A DNA stretch of 64,000 nucleotides from Rhyacophila brunnea (Eukaryota; Arthropoda; Insecta; Trichoptera; Rhyacophilidae): the NCBI GenBank assembly GCA_022495005.1, contig JAGYXB010000196.1, positions 496,001-560,000 on the forward strand, given 5' to 3'. The position numbers and the translations under genes were made by a program. The notes beneath the pieces were generated by a model. That model was not told where the DNA came from, made no database searches, and was given only the letters and a program-made list of their open reading frames with translations. Of this stretch, positions 21,857 through 35,400 are shown piece after piece. How positions within the stretch are numbered: the first letter of the stretch is position 1; each line of letters starts with the position of its first letter.

Positions 21857-22087
21857 TATCTGAAAAAAATACATCGTTCGCTAGCTTTTTTCCAACATTG
21901 CGGTTTTGTAAAACGTGGACAGGTTTTTGCTAATATCAAAATGCATTTTAAAATAAATGTATATTATGTGTTTATTTGGAAAATAATTAGTAATCACTTC
22001 GAATGTCACTGTGAATTACACAACACATGAACCATGTACGAACTCTTATCTGTATTCATCATCCCCTGGTCACTTCAGCGTATACAC

Positions 22088-23120
22088 TAGTGGTTCTCAC
22101 GTAAAATTGAACTGTTGCCGCACAAGTGACATTGACAGTTCTATGGAAACGTCTGGTGGCCGCACCAAATTTCACTTTTGTTGTGATTGAAAAAATTAAA
22201 CCTAAATTTTATTAACTAAAAAAAAATATTTATAGACAAGTCCATTTAATAAAAGACATTTCAACATTTTAATACCCACATATCTATTTATTTAAAGATA
22301 ATGCAATTGGAAATTCCTCAATACTCCTTTTTTCCAATGCGAGCCGCATGGCTGCTTCTAAGTTTACATCTGTCAACTGGCATATTTGTTTTTTTATGAA
22401 GTGCATTACACTGAATGATCTTACACAGTATACAGCAGTAGGCTTAAGCAGGTCTTAAGCGTAGGGTGTTCGACCAACGTGTGCTACCCGTGCTCACGCA
22501 AGGCTGCGAGACGTGGACCCTCAACACGAGAGATGTCCAAAAGCTAGGCATGGAGAGGTGTATGTTGGGCATCACACGAAAGGACCGTAAGAGAAACGAA
22601 TGGGTTAGGAAGCAAACAGGAGTACGCGATGTAATAGACGTTGCCAAACAGCTGAAATGGAGGTAGGCGGGGCACATTGTTTGCCAAAAGGACGACCGCC
22701 GTCATCCAGTGGTACCCAAGGGGTACGAAACGGTCACTGGGTCGCCCTAAAAGCCGCTGGATTGATGAACTGGTAAAGTTTGGCGGAAATACGTGGCAGC
22801 GAACGACACAGGACCGAGAGAGCTGGAAGAAGCTCGGGAAGGCCTTCATCCAGCAGTGGATTGACCCCGGCTGATGATAATGATGATACAGCAGTAGGAA
22901 AAATCGACAATATTAACAAAGCAATTGTTGCCAATTCTTTGAATTGACTTGATTCTTGGTCAACGTATAACTTCGACCAAATTTTTTCAACCGTGGTATT
23001 AAAATGGTTTTTAAATACTTGGTCATGACTCATTTCCGATAACGCATATTTAACGTTAGCCCAGTTAATTAAATTAAATACTGAAAATGATGCCACCAGG
23101 GCAGCACATGAGAACCACTG
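22088..23120. mobile_element. hAT-like element (AGTGGTTCTCA ends) with LINE insertion
   Basis: Left TAGTGGTTCTCAC and mirrored right CAGTGGTTCTCAT; 8-bp duplication GTATACAC/GTCTACAC with one mismatch. A LINE 3' end at 22443-22886 interrupts it. A second copy at 48963-50184 lacks that insertion. Confidence 0.82.
22443..22886 (+). pseudogene. 5'-truncated RTE-like LINE, 3' end
   Basis: Encodes the RT tail: VLPVLTQGCETWTLNTRD, then ERCMLGITRKDRKR, WVRKQTGVRDVIDVAKQLKW, a stop, then WIDELVKFGGNTWQRT and FIQQWIDPG, ending in TGATGA repeats. Perfect 12-bp duplication TACAGCAGTAGG (22431-22442, 22887-22898), as expected of target-primed reverse transcription. Related fragments: 24486-25107 and 54433-54745. 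Confidence 0.9.
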
Positions 23121-23725
23121 GTCTACACTGATTTAAATATTTCTTCGGGCGAATTTATTTTTATTGCATAATAAATATTTTATTATTATTCTTTTTGTTT
23201 ACACATCATTTACCTTTTTCCAACAGACACTCTTCTACACTGATTCGTTTGGGTACCTATCGCCGTGTACCCAAATACACGTATCGTTTGCAAAAGAAAC
23301 ACGTGGACTTAACCCGAGCGATACTGTCCTGCGACTCTTCGATTAGAGGTGCAATGCATTAACCACTGATCGGTGGTGGGCACTGATTTTTTTTTATCAT
23401 ACTGAACACAGCGAGAGGCGCAGTAGTCTAGATACTATTTCGAGAAAAACGTAATAAAAATTGGCTACACTATTTTTAAATATCGATCACAGGTGTTCAG
23501 TGTGCGTAACTGTTTTGGTTAAGAAATATTTCCATGTGGCAAAGCTAATGGTTTTTTTTTCGGATTATGTAAATATTTATGTTTATCATATTATCTTGAC
23601 CCGAGAGATGAGATGGTTTAAATGCAATTTGTATTCGCTACACATGTTTCTATACGAAGTGGATGCTTTACAAATCGGTATTCAGTGTTATAGATTTTGT
23701 TATACCTATACTGTTTATATAATAA

Positions 23726-24184
23726 TTACAAGATAAAAAAGAACTTTTTATATACAACGTTTTTAAATTTTCTGTTGAATTATTATGCTCAAACTTGTAC
23801 TTGATATGAAGTAAATAAAAAACAAACAAACAAACAAATATAGTACATATACTGAAATGTCATTTTCATTTCCATAGTAACGCACTTATATATTAATAAT
23901 TTAGTTGCTAGGACCACCCACTTAGCAACCAATAATAGTGGATTGGATTACGGATTTCTTCCGAAATAACTTTTCATACAAAACAGAATTAACTGAAAAT
24001 GAATTGAATTCTACTTAAAGATGTCTAAATGTATTAAAAGAATTTATTGACATCGTGTTCTGATATATTCTAAAAGTTTCAAATGTCTAGCTAGTCGGGA
24101 AGTTAGTTAAAAACCGATTGCAAGATTTGTACTAGATAAACAACCACCGGACAAATAAATACGACTTAATAAAAACGTTGTAAA
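23726..24184 (+). repeat. Repeat family A copy
   Basis: About 460 bp with ATACAACGTTTTTAAATTTT near one end and the inverted AAAAACGTTGTAAAA at the other. Further copies at 26614-26832 (plus), 30925-31375 (minus), 50703-51165 (plus) and 63430-63870 (minus). Non-coding, probably a non-autonomous DNA transposon. Confidence 0.65.
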
Positions 24185-24224
24185 AATACCATTTCCGATC
24201 TTAATAAATTATGGGCCTCCACAG

Positions 24225-24425
24225 AGTAAAGGTTTGTATTAACAGATTTTGTTTTTACGAGAAATGGGTGTCAGTCACTTGCTCAACCTATTAGGTCCAT
24301 ACCCTGACTCATACACAAATTGAAAAACAATATATTGTGTACTTATCATACCCAGGATTAGAACCTGGGACCCACGGCGTTATGGGCTGACGCTTAGGCC
24401 GCGAGGCCAACGAGGGTGTGTGTCA
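24225..24425 (-). repeat. SINE family S
   Basis: On the minus strand a tRNA-like head (TTGGCCTCGCGGCCTAAGCG, then B-box-like GGTTCTAATCC) is followed by the family S body. Family defined by comparison with 46826-47062 and 29163-29425. Confidence 0.7.
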
Positions 24426-24485
24426 ATTAAAACCTGCTAATCTAAACCATAGTAGATAATAGTAGAAAAATAATCGTTTATCTAT

Positions 24486-25107
24486 CATCATCATCATCAG
24501 CCTGAATCTATCCACTGCTGGATTAAGGCCTCTCCAAACTGATTCCACTTCTCTCGATCCTGTGGGTTGCGTTGACACGTACTTCCGTAGAACTTTATCA
24601 TTTCATCGATCTAGCCGCCTCTAGATCTACCTTGCGGACATTTTGTACCTCTTGGATACCACTGGATGATTAAATTTGTCCAACGATTGTCCCGTCCCTT
24701 CTTCGAGCTATGTGTCCAGCCCATTTCCATTTGAGAGTTTTCGCGAACTCTATTACATCGCAAACCCTTGTCTGTCTCCTTATCCACTCATGTTATTTTT
24801 GTCCTTTCGCGTAATGCCCAGCATGCATCTCTCCACACCATGTTGTGCTACTCTAAGTTTCTGGATCTCTCTTTTAGTTTGGGTCCATGTTTCACACGTT
24901 TCATACGTCAATGAACCACACGATGGTTGAACACTTTGAGCTTTAGGCACAGTGGGGAGCATTATTCAGGCGGCCAAAAGCACTCCAGCCTAGCTTTACT
25001 CTGCGAACAATTTCATCAATATTAATAATAATAATAATAGACACTTGTTGTCCCAGATAGATGTAGTTTTTCACCTGTTCGAGCTGAGTGTCATTGATGA
25101 GGATCTC
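24486..25107 (-). pseudogene. 5'-truncated RTE-like LINE, 3' end
   Basis: Reverse complement shows the same RT tail (VERCMLGITRKDKNNMS), ending in the sequence for a CCAGCAGTGGATAGATTCAG tail and (TGATGA)n. TTATCTAT flanks both sides (24478-24485, 25108-25115). Frame broken in several places. Confidence 0.8.
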
Positions 25108-25522
25108 TTATCTATAAAATATATATCTAAAACTATACCATTAAACCATACATAGTTTTAGATATTTTTTATAGACAGAATAATATTTTTTATCGATCTT
25201 CAAATTGTAAAAGTTTAGTATGCACTATTTATATCGAATCTTAATTCAATTCAATTCAAATCAATTCATTTTTTTTTACATATTGTGGGCATTAGAAATT
25301 ATAAGTTTAAGACGTTCACAACATAACATAACACACTATTATAAAGAAGAAAGAAAAATAAAAGTAATAAAAGGGATAAAAATGAAAATATAAAAAGAGA
25401 ACATAATAAGTACAAACATACAAAAGCAGTGAAAATACAATTATACATAATGTCAAAGAAGTACGCCGAGTTTGCTAAGGTGACCCTATTTTAAGAATCT
25501 ATAAAATAGCGTCCATCTAAAT

Positions 25523-26243
25523 CATGGGTGGCCAACCCGCGGCCCGTCAACTTGTGGCCCGTGGAGCAGTGAGAAAATAAAAATGATATCAAATGCTGCC
25601 GCTAGATGTGCTAATTTCGCAACTTGAGATTCGATAATGGCTCAAGATTTTAAAACGCACTGTATACTTTTTGCTGCATTTGCAACTCCATTTTCCGTAG
25701 ACGTGAATTTATTACCGGGAAATTTACAAATGGAACATTGTGAAATATGTTGCGATAAACAGTTGAAGGAGAAATTCCATCAGGTTGGTTTGGAAGAGTT
25801 TTACAAAACATATATGGACAAGGAGAAATATCCTTAATTTTACAAACATGCTCTAATGATGATTTCGCTATTTGGAAACACCTACACGTGTGAACAGCTT
25901 TTTAGTCGGATGAAGCATATCAAATCCCGAGTGAGAACACAAATCACTGATGTGCATTTGGAAAACTGTTTGCGTGTAGGAACAACCTCAATCGATATCG
26001 ATATTGATGCACTTAGTTCTGCCACACAAAATCAAACTTCTCATTAAAATTTATTATTTTGTTTATTTTTTATTATTTAAAAAAAAGTCTAATCTAATAA
26101 ATATGTTGGATTCTCATATTTGTTTTATTTTATTAATATATATTTCTTTTTTGTTTTGTATAATAAAAAAATGGTTGTGCGGCCCGGTAGGAGGTCTCAT
26201 TTTTAGAATCTGGCCCAGTTGCTGAAAAGGTTGGCCACCCATG
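25523..26243 (+). mobile_element. hAT element remnant with dimerisation domain
   Basis: Inverted ends CATGGGTGGCCAACC; 8-bp duplication ATCTAAAT/ATCTAAAC with one mismatch. Reading at 25856-26047 keeps the hAT C-terminal signature (CEQLFSRMKHIKSRVRTQIT, then DVHLENCLRV), and 25637-25837 (FATPFSVDVNLLPGNLQMEH) another C-terminal part. The N-terminal half of the transposase is missing. Confidence 0.88.
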
Positions 26244-26613
26244 ATCTAAACTCACCCTCGCGCAAGTGGAATATATCAACACCCGAAGCAATTTGGTTGA
26301 TTATAGTTATCGCCCTCCCTATTGCCACTGATCGGTAGTTTGGTCAGCAATTTTTCGGCTTGTCTCTTTTTCTTCCCTTTCGCGACATTACTCTCTTTTC
26401 TGGTTCATTGTCATTCATATGGTACTTGTGCAGTTAACCCACTCAACCTCTTGGGTCCAGATATAATTATGGCATTAGTTATGACTAGTGATGCAGGTGG
26501 AAAATTTAATATTCTCTTCCAATATTTTCCGAAATATTTTGGTATGCTTATTTTTACGTATGTAGATTACTGCAGTTTGTTTGCCGTCATGAGGAAAACG
26601 AATAGGTATATAA

Positions 26614-26832
26614 TAATCACAAGATAAAAAGAACTTTGTATATACAACGTTTTTAAATTTTCAAGTGAATTATTACGCTCAATATGCATTAATATAACGC
26701 ACGTATATATTAATAATTTAGTTGCTAGGACCACCCCCTTAGCAACCAATAATAGTCTTTTACTTTTTACGGATTTTTCTGAAATAACTTTCCATACAAA
26801 ACAGAATTAACCGAAAATGAATTCAATTCTGC
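26614..26832 (+). repeat. Repeat family A, truncated at MITE B
   Basis: Matches 50703-51005 and stops exactly at the TTAA where family B begins. The complete A copies read GCTTAAAGATGG here, so B entered at a TTAA inside A. Confidence 0.65.
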
Positions 26833-27003
26833 TTAAGGCGGTACTTCCGTGAAACAGCAAATAATTTTCAACTATGCGTGCGACGAAATTTTGGACTCGC
26901 TGACAATCGGAGAGCGAACGTCGAGCTATGTACACGTCAATTTGTTTCGTGATGGCGGCGGGGTATTAATTCTTAAATCGTGTAAAGATGACTAAAAAAC
27001 GTT
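26833..27003 (+). mobile_element. MITE family B, 3'-truncated
   Basis: Begins TTAAGGCGGTACTTCCGTGA and follows the B consensus to the AAAAAACGTT word, where element C sequence takes over. Neither B nor A resumes beyond C, so deletion or complex rearrangement followed. Confidence 0.6.
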
Positions 27004-27715
27004 AGTAAATAGTTAACCTACCTAACCGTTTTTTTTTAACGGTACATGTTCAAACACGCGCGTTACCATGATCTTACTCTCTACTTCATTTATCGTTTTT
27101 CAATTTATGGCTACGGCCGTATGTTGTAGCTTAGCCACTGGGAAATGCCAATAGAAATGGTGTATTTAAAAAAAATACTACCTTATTCTTAGGTCAATAG
27201 TTATTATAAAGCAAACATTATTCGTAAAATGTTCATCACATTTGAATCGTCAAAGACAAAGCTTATAATCAGTATCTTTAAAATTATCTTTAAATGTGTA
27301 AATCTTGCCCATTTTTTGAATAATAAAATGCATAATTCTTGTCAAATTTGGGATCACAGAGATTATCAATATAATTTTTTATTGTAAATATTTCACTATA
27401 ATAATGTCGACATAAATTTTACTAATGGTTTTATAAATGCTTTCAAAAATTAATAAATAAAAAAAATCCTAACACCACTTCACATGGACGTGCTGAAATA
27501 TGACTATATTCTAAAACATTACAGCGAGAGGTTTAAAAGAATGCTATTTTACGTAATAAAAATACTTTGCAGCCATCAATGCTTAAATTAAATATAAAGG
27601 ATAATAAGGCTTCATAATTATGTAAATAGATTATCTACAACGTTTAAGGAATGTCCAGGATCATGCTTTGAAAATAGCATAAAAGCTCCATTTTGACGTA
27701 CGCTGAGCATGTCCC
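27004..27715 (-). mobile_element. Element C copy without D
   Basis: Reverse orientation of the copy at 12745-13982. It retains the continuous D target (GGTTTAAA at about 27529), which proves the insertion order at the other locus. The end nearer 27004 is truncated. Confidence 0.75.
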
Positions 27716-28420
27716 CTTTTAAGAAAGCACACTCTTTTACGTTTTTGAAAATGAATTATACGTTATGTGCTGCCAAAATGCAAATATATTGAGTGAATCA
27801 AACAGAGGTGAAAAAATAATAAAACAAATTTCATCAAATATATTTATATAAGTATGTAATTGTCGCGAGTAATTACGAGTATTATAATATTATTTCGAAA
27901 TAGAAAACATCCGTGACAAAAATGTTCAATTATTCTATAATTATTGATGACTGTACAAGCGTTGAATTTAAGAAGCTTTTTCCTGCAGCCGGACTTATTT
28001 GCACTTTATGAAATTTTGAGGACTTTTGTTAAAATTATCAATATACTTATTCAAATATTTTGTAAAAAATCACTAGTTCTACAATTATGATCAATACATA
28101 TTTTTAAATGCCAACATAATAAATGTAGGTATGTAGGTTTTTGCTATGAAATAATATTTTTAAAAGATTTTGATAGCTATATTTATTGATAAGCACCTAC
28201 TTCTGTTCTTTTAATGTTGAAGAAATACCGGTATTCAATAAGAAATACCGAAAAACCGGTATTGACATTTTTATTCGGTATTGCAATCCCTATCCACACC
28301 ATCATGAAAGTACTAGAGTCTAGAATTGACGTCATCTAGTGTGTAAATATGTAATCAGTAATCACATTCAATTTAGGTATCAGCTACTAAAATCCTCTAT
28401 GACGTGAAGTAAGTGTAGAT
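27716..28420. other. AT-rich intergenic sequence
   Basis: No gene or clear repeat recognised. Contains ACCGGTATT words in both orientations around 28230-28280. Confidence 0.4.
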
Positions 28421-29790
28421 TTTATAAGGGAGGGGATTTAAAAAATATATCTTTCTATTTTAACTTTAATAGTTTTTATTGTTTTTTTAAATGGATGATT
28501 ACATAACAAATGAAAAATAACATTATCTCTCAGCTCTACCTATAAGACACAAATGGTTTTAATGAATTATTAATAATGAGGTTTTCTTGTCAACAAGTTG
28601 ATAACAATGATATTTTTTACATTTATTTTGTACTACGTGGATTAATTAGGTTATAGATTTACGTCTATATTATGTACAATAGAATTCTTATCTATTTTTA
28701 TTTATCCTTTACAAGGATATTATTAAATTTTTTTTTGTTCAACAAAAAATAAACGATTTAAGATTTAATTAAAGAAAAAAATAGATTGGATATAATTCTT
28801 ACCTAAATAAAACATAGGTAGGTAATAATAAGTAAACATTTCTGATTATTTATTCTTTCTGGCAGTACAAGGGGAGGTATTTATTTTGAATTTATTACAT
28901 TTATTTGTTCAATAATAATGAAAATAGTTATAAATGCACATATATATTATTTTTAGTCTGTCTCCAGATATGGTGTATAAAAGCTACATTGACAGATAGA
29001 GCATTGTTTAAAAATACACAATTGATATTCACATTGTATTCGGTTCTTGGAGGTTTACACAAATTAATATCATAATAACATCATATCAGTGGTGACTGCT
29101 TGTTGAACAGGTGTAAATAATTATAACAAACGAAAATAATAACAATATACATTTCAACAGTGATGTTCTTTACTTTTGACCATGTCTTATCCTAATAGGA
29201 TCATAATGTGGACCTATACAGAGTGGAGGTTTATATTAATAGAATTTTGTTTTTACGAGAAATGGATGTTAAATATTTGCTCAACCTACTAGGTCCATAC
29301 TCTGACTCCAAATAATACAATTTGAAAAACAATATGTGTATTTGCCAGATCCTGGATTCGAACATGGGACCCGCGACATTATATGCCGACACGTTAGTCG
29401 CTCGGCTATGCCATTAAATGTTACCAACAGGGCAGTAAATGTTAGAAAGGGCTGAAATACACTGCAAAAAATACCCAATTAGAGATTCAATTCAGATGCA
29501 TTTGGAATCAAGTAAGAGCTGCGTTGACGCATAACAACTGCAGTGACGTGTGTCTGAGCCCTTACTAGAAAATTTCAGTAGAAACAGAATATGTCCAGTT
29601 TAGAAACATATAGAAACTTTTAAATCTTTCTTATTTTACCACAGTACTTATGGTGCTAGTTATTTTGAAACAGATTTTGGTTAGGATTATAGAGCAATAA
29701 TTTCATGCTATATATTTGTAGATATTGCTACTTAATAAATCAATCCACTGTTTCTTGGCAATAATTGCGTTATATTGGTTATCACATTCT
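28421..29790 (-). other. Duplicated 3' flank belonging to MINPP copy 2
   Basis: Aligns in pieces with 290-2320 (28476-28540 with 587-650; 28940-29160 with 1870-2090; 29600-29790 with 2155-2320). Now separated from the copy 2 stop codon by about 2.6 kb. A SINE at 29163-29425 is absent from the copy 1 flank. Confidence 0.65.
29163..29425 (-). repeat. SINE family S
   Basis: Read on the minus strand: decayed tRNA head with B-box-like GTTCGAATCC, then the body with TTGAGCAAATATTTAACATC and a tail with GGATAAGACATGG. Absent at the paralogous site near 2090, so it inserted after the segmental duplication. Confidence 0.7.
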
Positions 29791-32409
29791 TGTGTTTAAA
29801 TTTTTTTAAGAAGTCAATGTTGTCAAGTATTGAGTCTTCGTCACTAACGTAATTTATGTATTCTGGACACAGCATAACAAAAATAATTATAAAATATTAG
29901 TAGTAACAAAAGGAGGTACTTGATGGAAATTAATTATAATATAATAATTATACTAGTTAAAATTTTGTAGAATATAGGAAAATATAACAATATAGGTATG
30001 TCATTATAAGAAAGATAATTTTTTTAACAAATTAACAAATATTAATTAAACTATAATATCAACAAAGCTGTCAAACTTAACTTAAAATATTTGAAGTCTA
30101 TTGACCAAATGCAGAGATGTCACCATTAAGTTACCTTAACTATAGGCTAAATGCGTAGTAATACTTAAATCGACAACTTAATGAAAGTGAGAAAAACAAG
30201 ATACATGTTTATTAATATTATTCATAATATTACAGTTAAGGATAACTTAATGTCGACATTTCTGCATTTGGCCATAACATAATTACTATATTTTGAGAAT
30301 GCGAAACGTAGACCTAATGTTTGATAGGCCAATAATTTATATTGAGGTAAGATTGTGGAACAGGTTAATTAATATTTTTAATAATTGGTTTAGTTACTTT
30401 ATTCATTGGTTTTCTTTTGTATATAATTTGTATGTTTGATTAGGTAAGTCTTTTAAATAAATTACGTTGGGTAATTTTATTTAAACCTTTTCTATGCCTC
30501 ACGATATTACTATGGCAGTATCTGACAGGCCGCAGATTTTTAACGACACACGTTGAATATAGTGCGAAACTCTTAATAAAATAGCTGTATTTCATAATTA
30601 TTCAAACAGATGTCATCGTGTGTTTAATTTTTTTGATTATGCAAATCAATCGACAATGGCTAGTAATTTGAGTTTAAAGTCGGACGAAATAGCTCGTGAA
30701 AAATTGCGGTCTGCCGTTGACGGCCTCATAGAGCTAGAAAACTCGCTGAAAGCATATAACCGGTTAAATGCTGCAAATTACCTATTTTAACTCTCATCCA
30801 TCATTCAATATAAACTCAACCGATGTTAGATTTCTAACATTTTCAGTTAAATTTATCTGACTCGGTAAAACAACAATTTGAATGTAATTTCCTTGCAAAT
30901 AGTATAAAGACTTATTATTACAACGTTTTTATTAGGTCGTATTCGTATTTGTCCGGTAGTTGTTTATCCGGTACAAATCTTGCAATCGATTTTTAACTAA
31001 CTTCCCGACTAGCTAGACATTTGAAACTTTTAGAATATATCAGAACACGATGCTAATGCATTTTTTTAATACTTTTAGCCATCTTTAAGTAGAATTGAAT
31101 TCATTTTCAGATAATTCTGTTTTGTATGAAAAGTTATTTCGACACCATTATTGGTTGCTAGGGGTCTGGGGTCCTAGCAATTAAATTATTAATATATACG
31201 TGCGTTACTATGGAAATCAATATGAATGTCAAAATGATATTTCAGTATTATTTCTATCAAGTAGAATTTTTTTTGATCGTTTAAGCTAGTCAAGTGAAGT
31301 TTATATGATTCAAAAGAAAATTTTAAAACGTTGTATATAAAAAGTTCTTCTTATCTTGTAATTTTTATACATCTTAGTACCTGATCAATATGTATCTATA
31401 TTAGTAATTTTGATTATGAAAGAATGTATTAAGTATTTTAAATCATTCAACGTGACATTAATCCAAACTGTCAATTTTTTCAGTGAATATTATTTTTTTT
31501 GAACATTGATAAATGTTAAATAATGTTGGCAGTGCATTTATTATAGATGGAAATTTAACAGCGGCACTAAAATGTATAAATGGTCCTAACTTCCTTTACT
31601 TTGAAATACTAAAACATACCTACATCATATTATTATCTAAGCGAACACAGACATAGAAACTCAATGCAACTCACAACTCGTCAATTTTAAACGTGTAATT
31701 TTGTTGGTGACATATGGTCTGTCAGTACCAATTTGCCTGTCCAATTCTTGAATCGTGACGGTAGAATAAATCTTTAGGGTAGTGAGTCATGGAACAGTAC
31801 GAAAATTCAGCTGTATGATCGGTCGACCTTTGCGACTTGGTATCTACGGGGGAAAATATTTCAGCCTTTAAAAAGTTTGCAGCATTTTACGGCGAGCGAG
31901 AAGGTCTTTTCTCTTCGAGAATTGACCGTAACACATTATATCTAAGTAGGGATCACGCACACTCTAGTGCATGACAACCAAGGTCTTGGCAAATTGCTCC
32001 TGGGACACTTTCAGCATAAATTTGAAGAGCGCCTAATGTTCATTAAGCCACGGTATACGCCTGCATAACGGGTGTAGAGACGTGGCGGGTGGTGGAGGGA
32101 AAAGAAAGGTTACACCACTTCTGCTCTGACTGCCACAATTTAGTGAAGTTGGATTAGCGTCAACTTGTAGTGAAATTTAAGTAAAATTATCAGCTTCAGT
32201 TTCATAGACATAGGCTCCATCTACATAAAAAATGTTTATTTCTAACATCTTTTGATAAAAAAACCATTCATATATAGATTATTTATAAGTCTGCCTGATG
32301 ATATTGCCCTTACAAAAGTACTAATTATAGGCACTCCCGATGGAATGAAACAAGGTATTATTGGACTTCTGAGTTGATGTTGCATTGATTCTTTATGTCT
32401 AAAAACTGC
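29791..32409. other. Insertion between copy 2 and its original 3' flank
   Basis: Paralogy with copy 1 stops near 29790 and resumes at the last coding bases of copy 2 (about 32425). The block holds repeat A at 30925-31375 and otherwise unrecognised AT-rich sequence, with a less AT-rich part at 31860-32120. No gene. Confidence 0.5.
30925..31375 (-). repeat. Repeat family A copy
   Basis: Near-complete, minus orientation. Closest to 63430-63870. Confidence 0.65.
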
Positions 32410-35400
32410 CTAAGTGTTACATCTCGTTATCGATCCCATTATTGTGATTATAACAGCGGCAAGAATGTTCATCGTGTATGAAACTTTAATGGATTCTCCG
32501 GCGTTCTTGTTGCAGAAGTCGATGTTGCACTCATCCGAATCTTTGGATAGACGTTCTTTAACCCAGTCCCAAGAGCACAATCCGACACGGCAGCCATTGA
32601 AATCGACGGGTTGTTCATTGTGGAAGAACATTATTTTGGGTCCTTCTTGTTCGCATCTGAAATAAAAGAAATTAACTCACTTTTAACAAAGGTCTGGTAG
32701 TCACTATTAAACGTATCCATTGACTTTTACAAATTAGTTTAATTTTTATTTTGACCATGTCCGATCCTAATAAGATCATATCGTCTCTGTTCTGGCAGAA
32801 CACACTAATTGGAGAATACTAGTTTCGAGTAATTTGACTTTGAAGTTGTTAAAATGTTTGAAATGGTCTATCATGTGAGTATATTAAGTAATCGTAAAAA
32901 GGATGACTTTAAAATAAAGACTGTTTATTTATTAAGAAGGTTTCCAGACGGTAAAGTTTGAAATAAGGAACATTTTGGTATAACTAACTCAATATGTCAT
33001 TTTTTCGAATTAGTGTCTTCTGCTAGAACAGTGACGATATTATTATAATAGGCCTCCACAGTGTAGAACAGTAATTATTGACACATTACAATGCCATCTA
33101 TGAAAGAGATAACTAAACATTTTAATGGTTTGAGTCTGTAATGTTTAATAAGAAAAATTATTATTCTTACTTGTAGAGTACTGCAACAATATTAGCGCCA
33201 AATGGATTGAGGAGACTGGTTCTGTATTGCCGTCTCATGATATTCGGCGTGTGGTAATTGTCTGACGTAAGAGGTACGGAGTCTTTTCCGATGCCCAATG
33301 CGGTGATGAGAGCTTGCATCATCTGGGAATGGGCAAAGTAAATATTTGCTGTAGGCTGTTCTTGGTCTGAAAAAGAAAAAAGGTTCAATTCACTTATAAT
33401 ATATGAATAATTAAAATATAAAATTTGTAGGTACCTATGCACACTTATTTATAACCTATAAATGGTAGGTACTAAGTCCAATGGAGTCTGGTTAGTATTT
33501 TCAAAAATGTACAGCCCCCAAAATTTAATAAAATCAAAATCCCTGATTTAATGTTTTCGATTTTGCCGAATTGATCGCACGCGTCTTTCGTTGGCTACCT
33601 ATATGCCGTATCACAGAAATTATTATTGATTTTCACATCAAATAAATTCCATTTTGTTAAGAGTAATTTTTGTTACAGTTTTTCCATATTATGTGTATAT
33701 ATTTTCTTTAATATTCTTTTTCTTTGAGTGTTTTGTAATCTGTTTAATTTGTAATAAAAGTTATGTCCTCATATTTTTCTTTGTTTTCTGATTGTTTGAT
33801 TTTGGTACACCGCAATTTTTTCCTATGATCAAAAGTGCACCGTGACTTCGAAAAGGTTAAGAACCACTGATATTGAATCTAATATAACAGCATTTAAAAT
33901 TTTTTTTTTAAATTTTTTTATGCATACGGTGAACATTACAAATTATAAATTTAAGATGTTTACAACATGACATTTAAAAACAAAGAAATAGTATTGAACA
34001 GTGTAAAGAAGAAAGAAATTTAAAACTCGCATCTTGATAGGCTTTTAGACCTACGTATGTGTACATTCAAAACCAATTTTATTGAAAAATCGTCCAGAGA
34101 GAGTTTGGCGACTAAGCAACTCAATTAAAAGTACATGGATTCGGCAACTTGAACAAGGGATTGAACAAAACAAAAAAATTCACTTATATCCATGTACTGT
34201 ACCTTCACATATACTTACTTTTTACAGATATGCCATTTGAATAATAAATGCGTGACATTGTTTAATTATAATAATAAATAAATTTGCAGTTTCATTACCT
34301 GGACGCTCAATCATCATTTTAATCTTCTCCAGAAGATCTTTTATGACGAAGCAGCCGAGTTTCTTGTTCAACTCGTTTCCATAACCACCTTTGTAGTAAT
34401 ACTTCAAGTCGTCCACATATTCTAATAGGTGGAGTTGATCTTTTGTGAAAGCCTGTACGAGAAAATATACAAGTTTATCAATCATGACAGTACACTTGGA
34501 TTACATTATTAATTATTTTAGTTGTTTTATAGTGGTCATCCTGAGCAGTTCCTCTTCTGTTCGTGATCCTCCTCTGGTTGTTTTTGAACCCAGCTGAGTG
34601 GATTAGCGAAACCGATGAAGATCTTGTTAACTTCTTGAATAATCGATCAGTCCAGTATGCAGTGTATTAATTTGATATATTTAAATATTGATTTTAATTG
34701 GGCACCATTTGATTTTATTTTTCATTTCAAATAGGTAATTTAACTGAAATAAGTCTTTTATTCAAACCACCTAAATTGCTTAAAAAGAATTAGAGCCAAG
34801 TTTCAAACCGACTCCGGTTACTCTTTTGTATGGGGTCACGCATCGTCACCTTACTATTAAAACCTCGTAAGTCTGTTTGAGAAGAATGTTGAGGGGAAGA
34901 AAAAACATAATAAAAACAATATTTTAAACACCTCTCTAATCGATGAATCTGTTAACACCAGTTGTGAAATACGAGGTTTTAATTCCATGTTTGAAACTAC
35001 GAGACCTACGAGTTTTTAAAATTTGCTGATAGATGGACAGCATACTAGTAGAACTGAGGTTTTGATATGATTTAAAATGTTTTTATGTTTAAATTTTGTT
35101 GAACAAACTTCATTTTTCCATAATATCGGACTTACGAGGACTTAATAGTAAGGTGAAAATATTATTAATTGAATACGTGTATTAATTAAGGCGCTAAGTA
35201 CCAAAAAAATAAAAACTGACATTTTTATGGAAAAATGTTCTACATACCAATGCCAATAACTTCAACTATAGTCTAACTGCCTCAAGCAAGTCAAAAAAAT
35301 ACAGCAAAATAATTAAACCTGTCGACGTTGTAAGTCCGTTGGCGTGTTTTATTTATAATGGTGTAAGTAGCACTGCAGTGGTCAACGGCATTCAATATAA

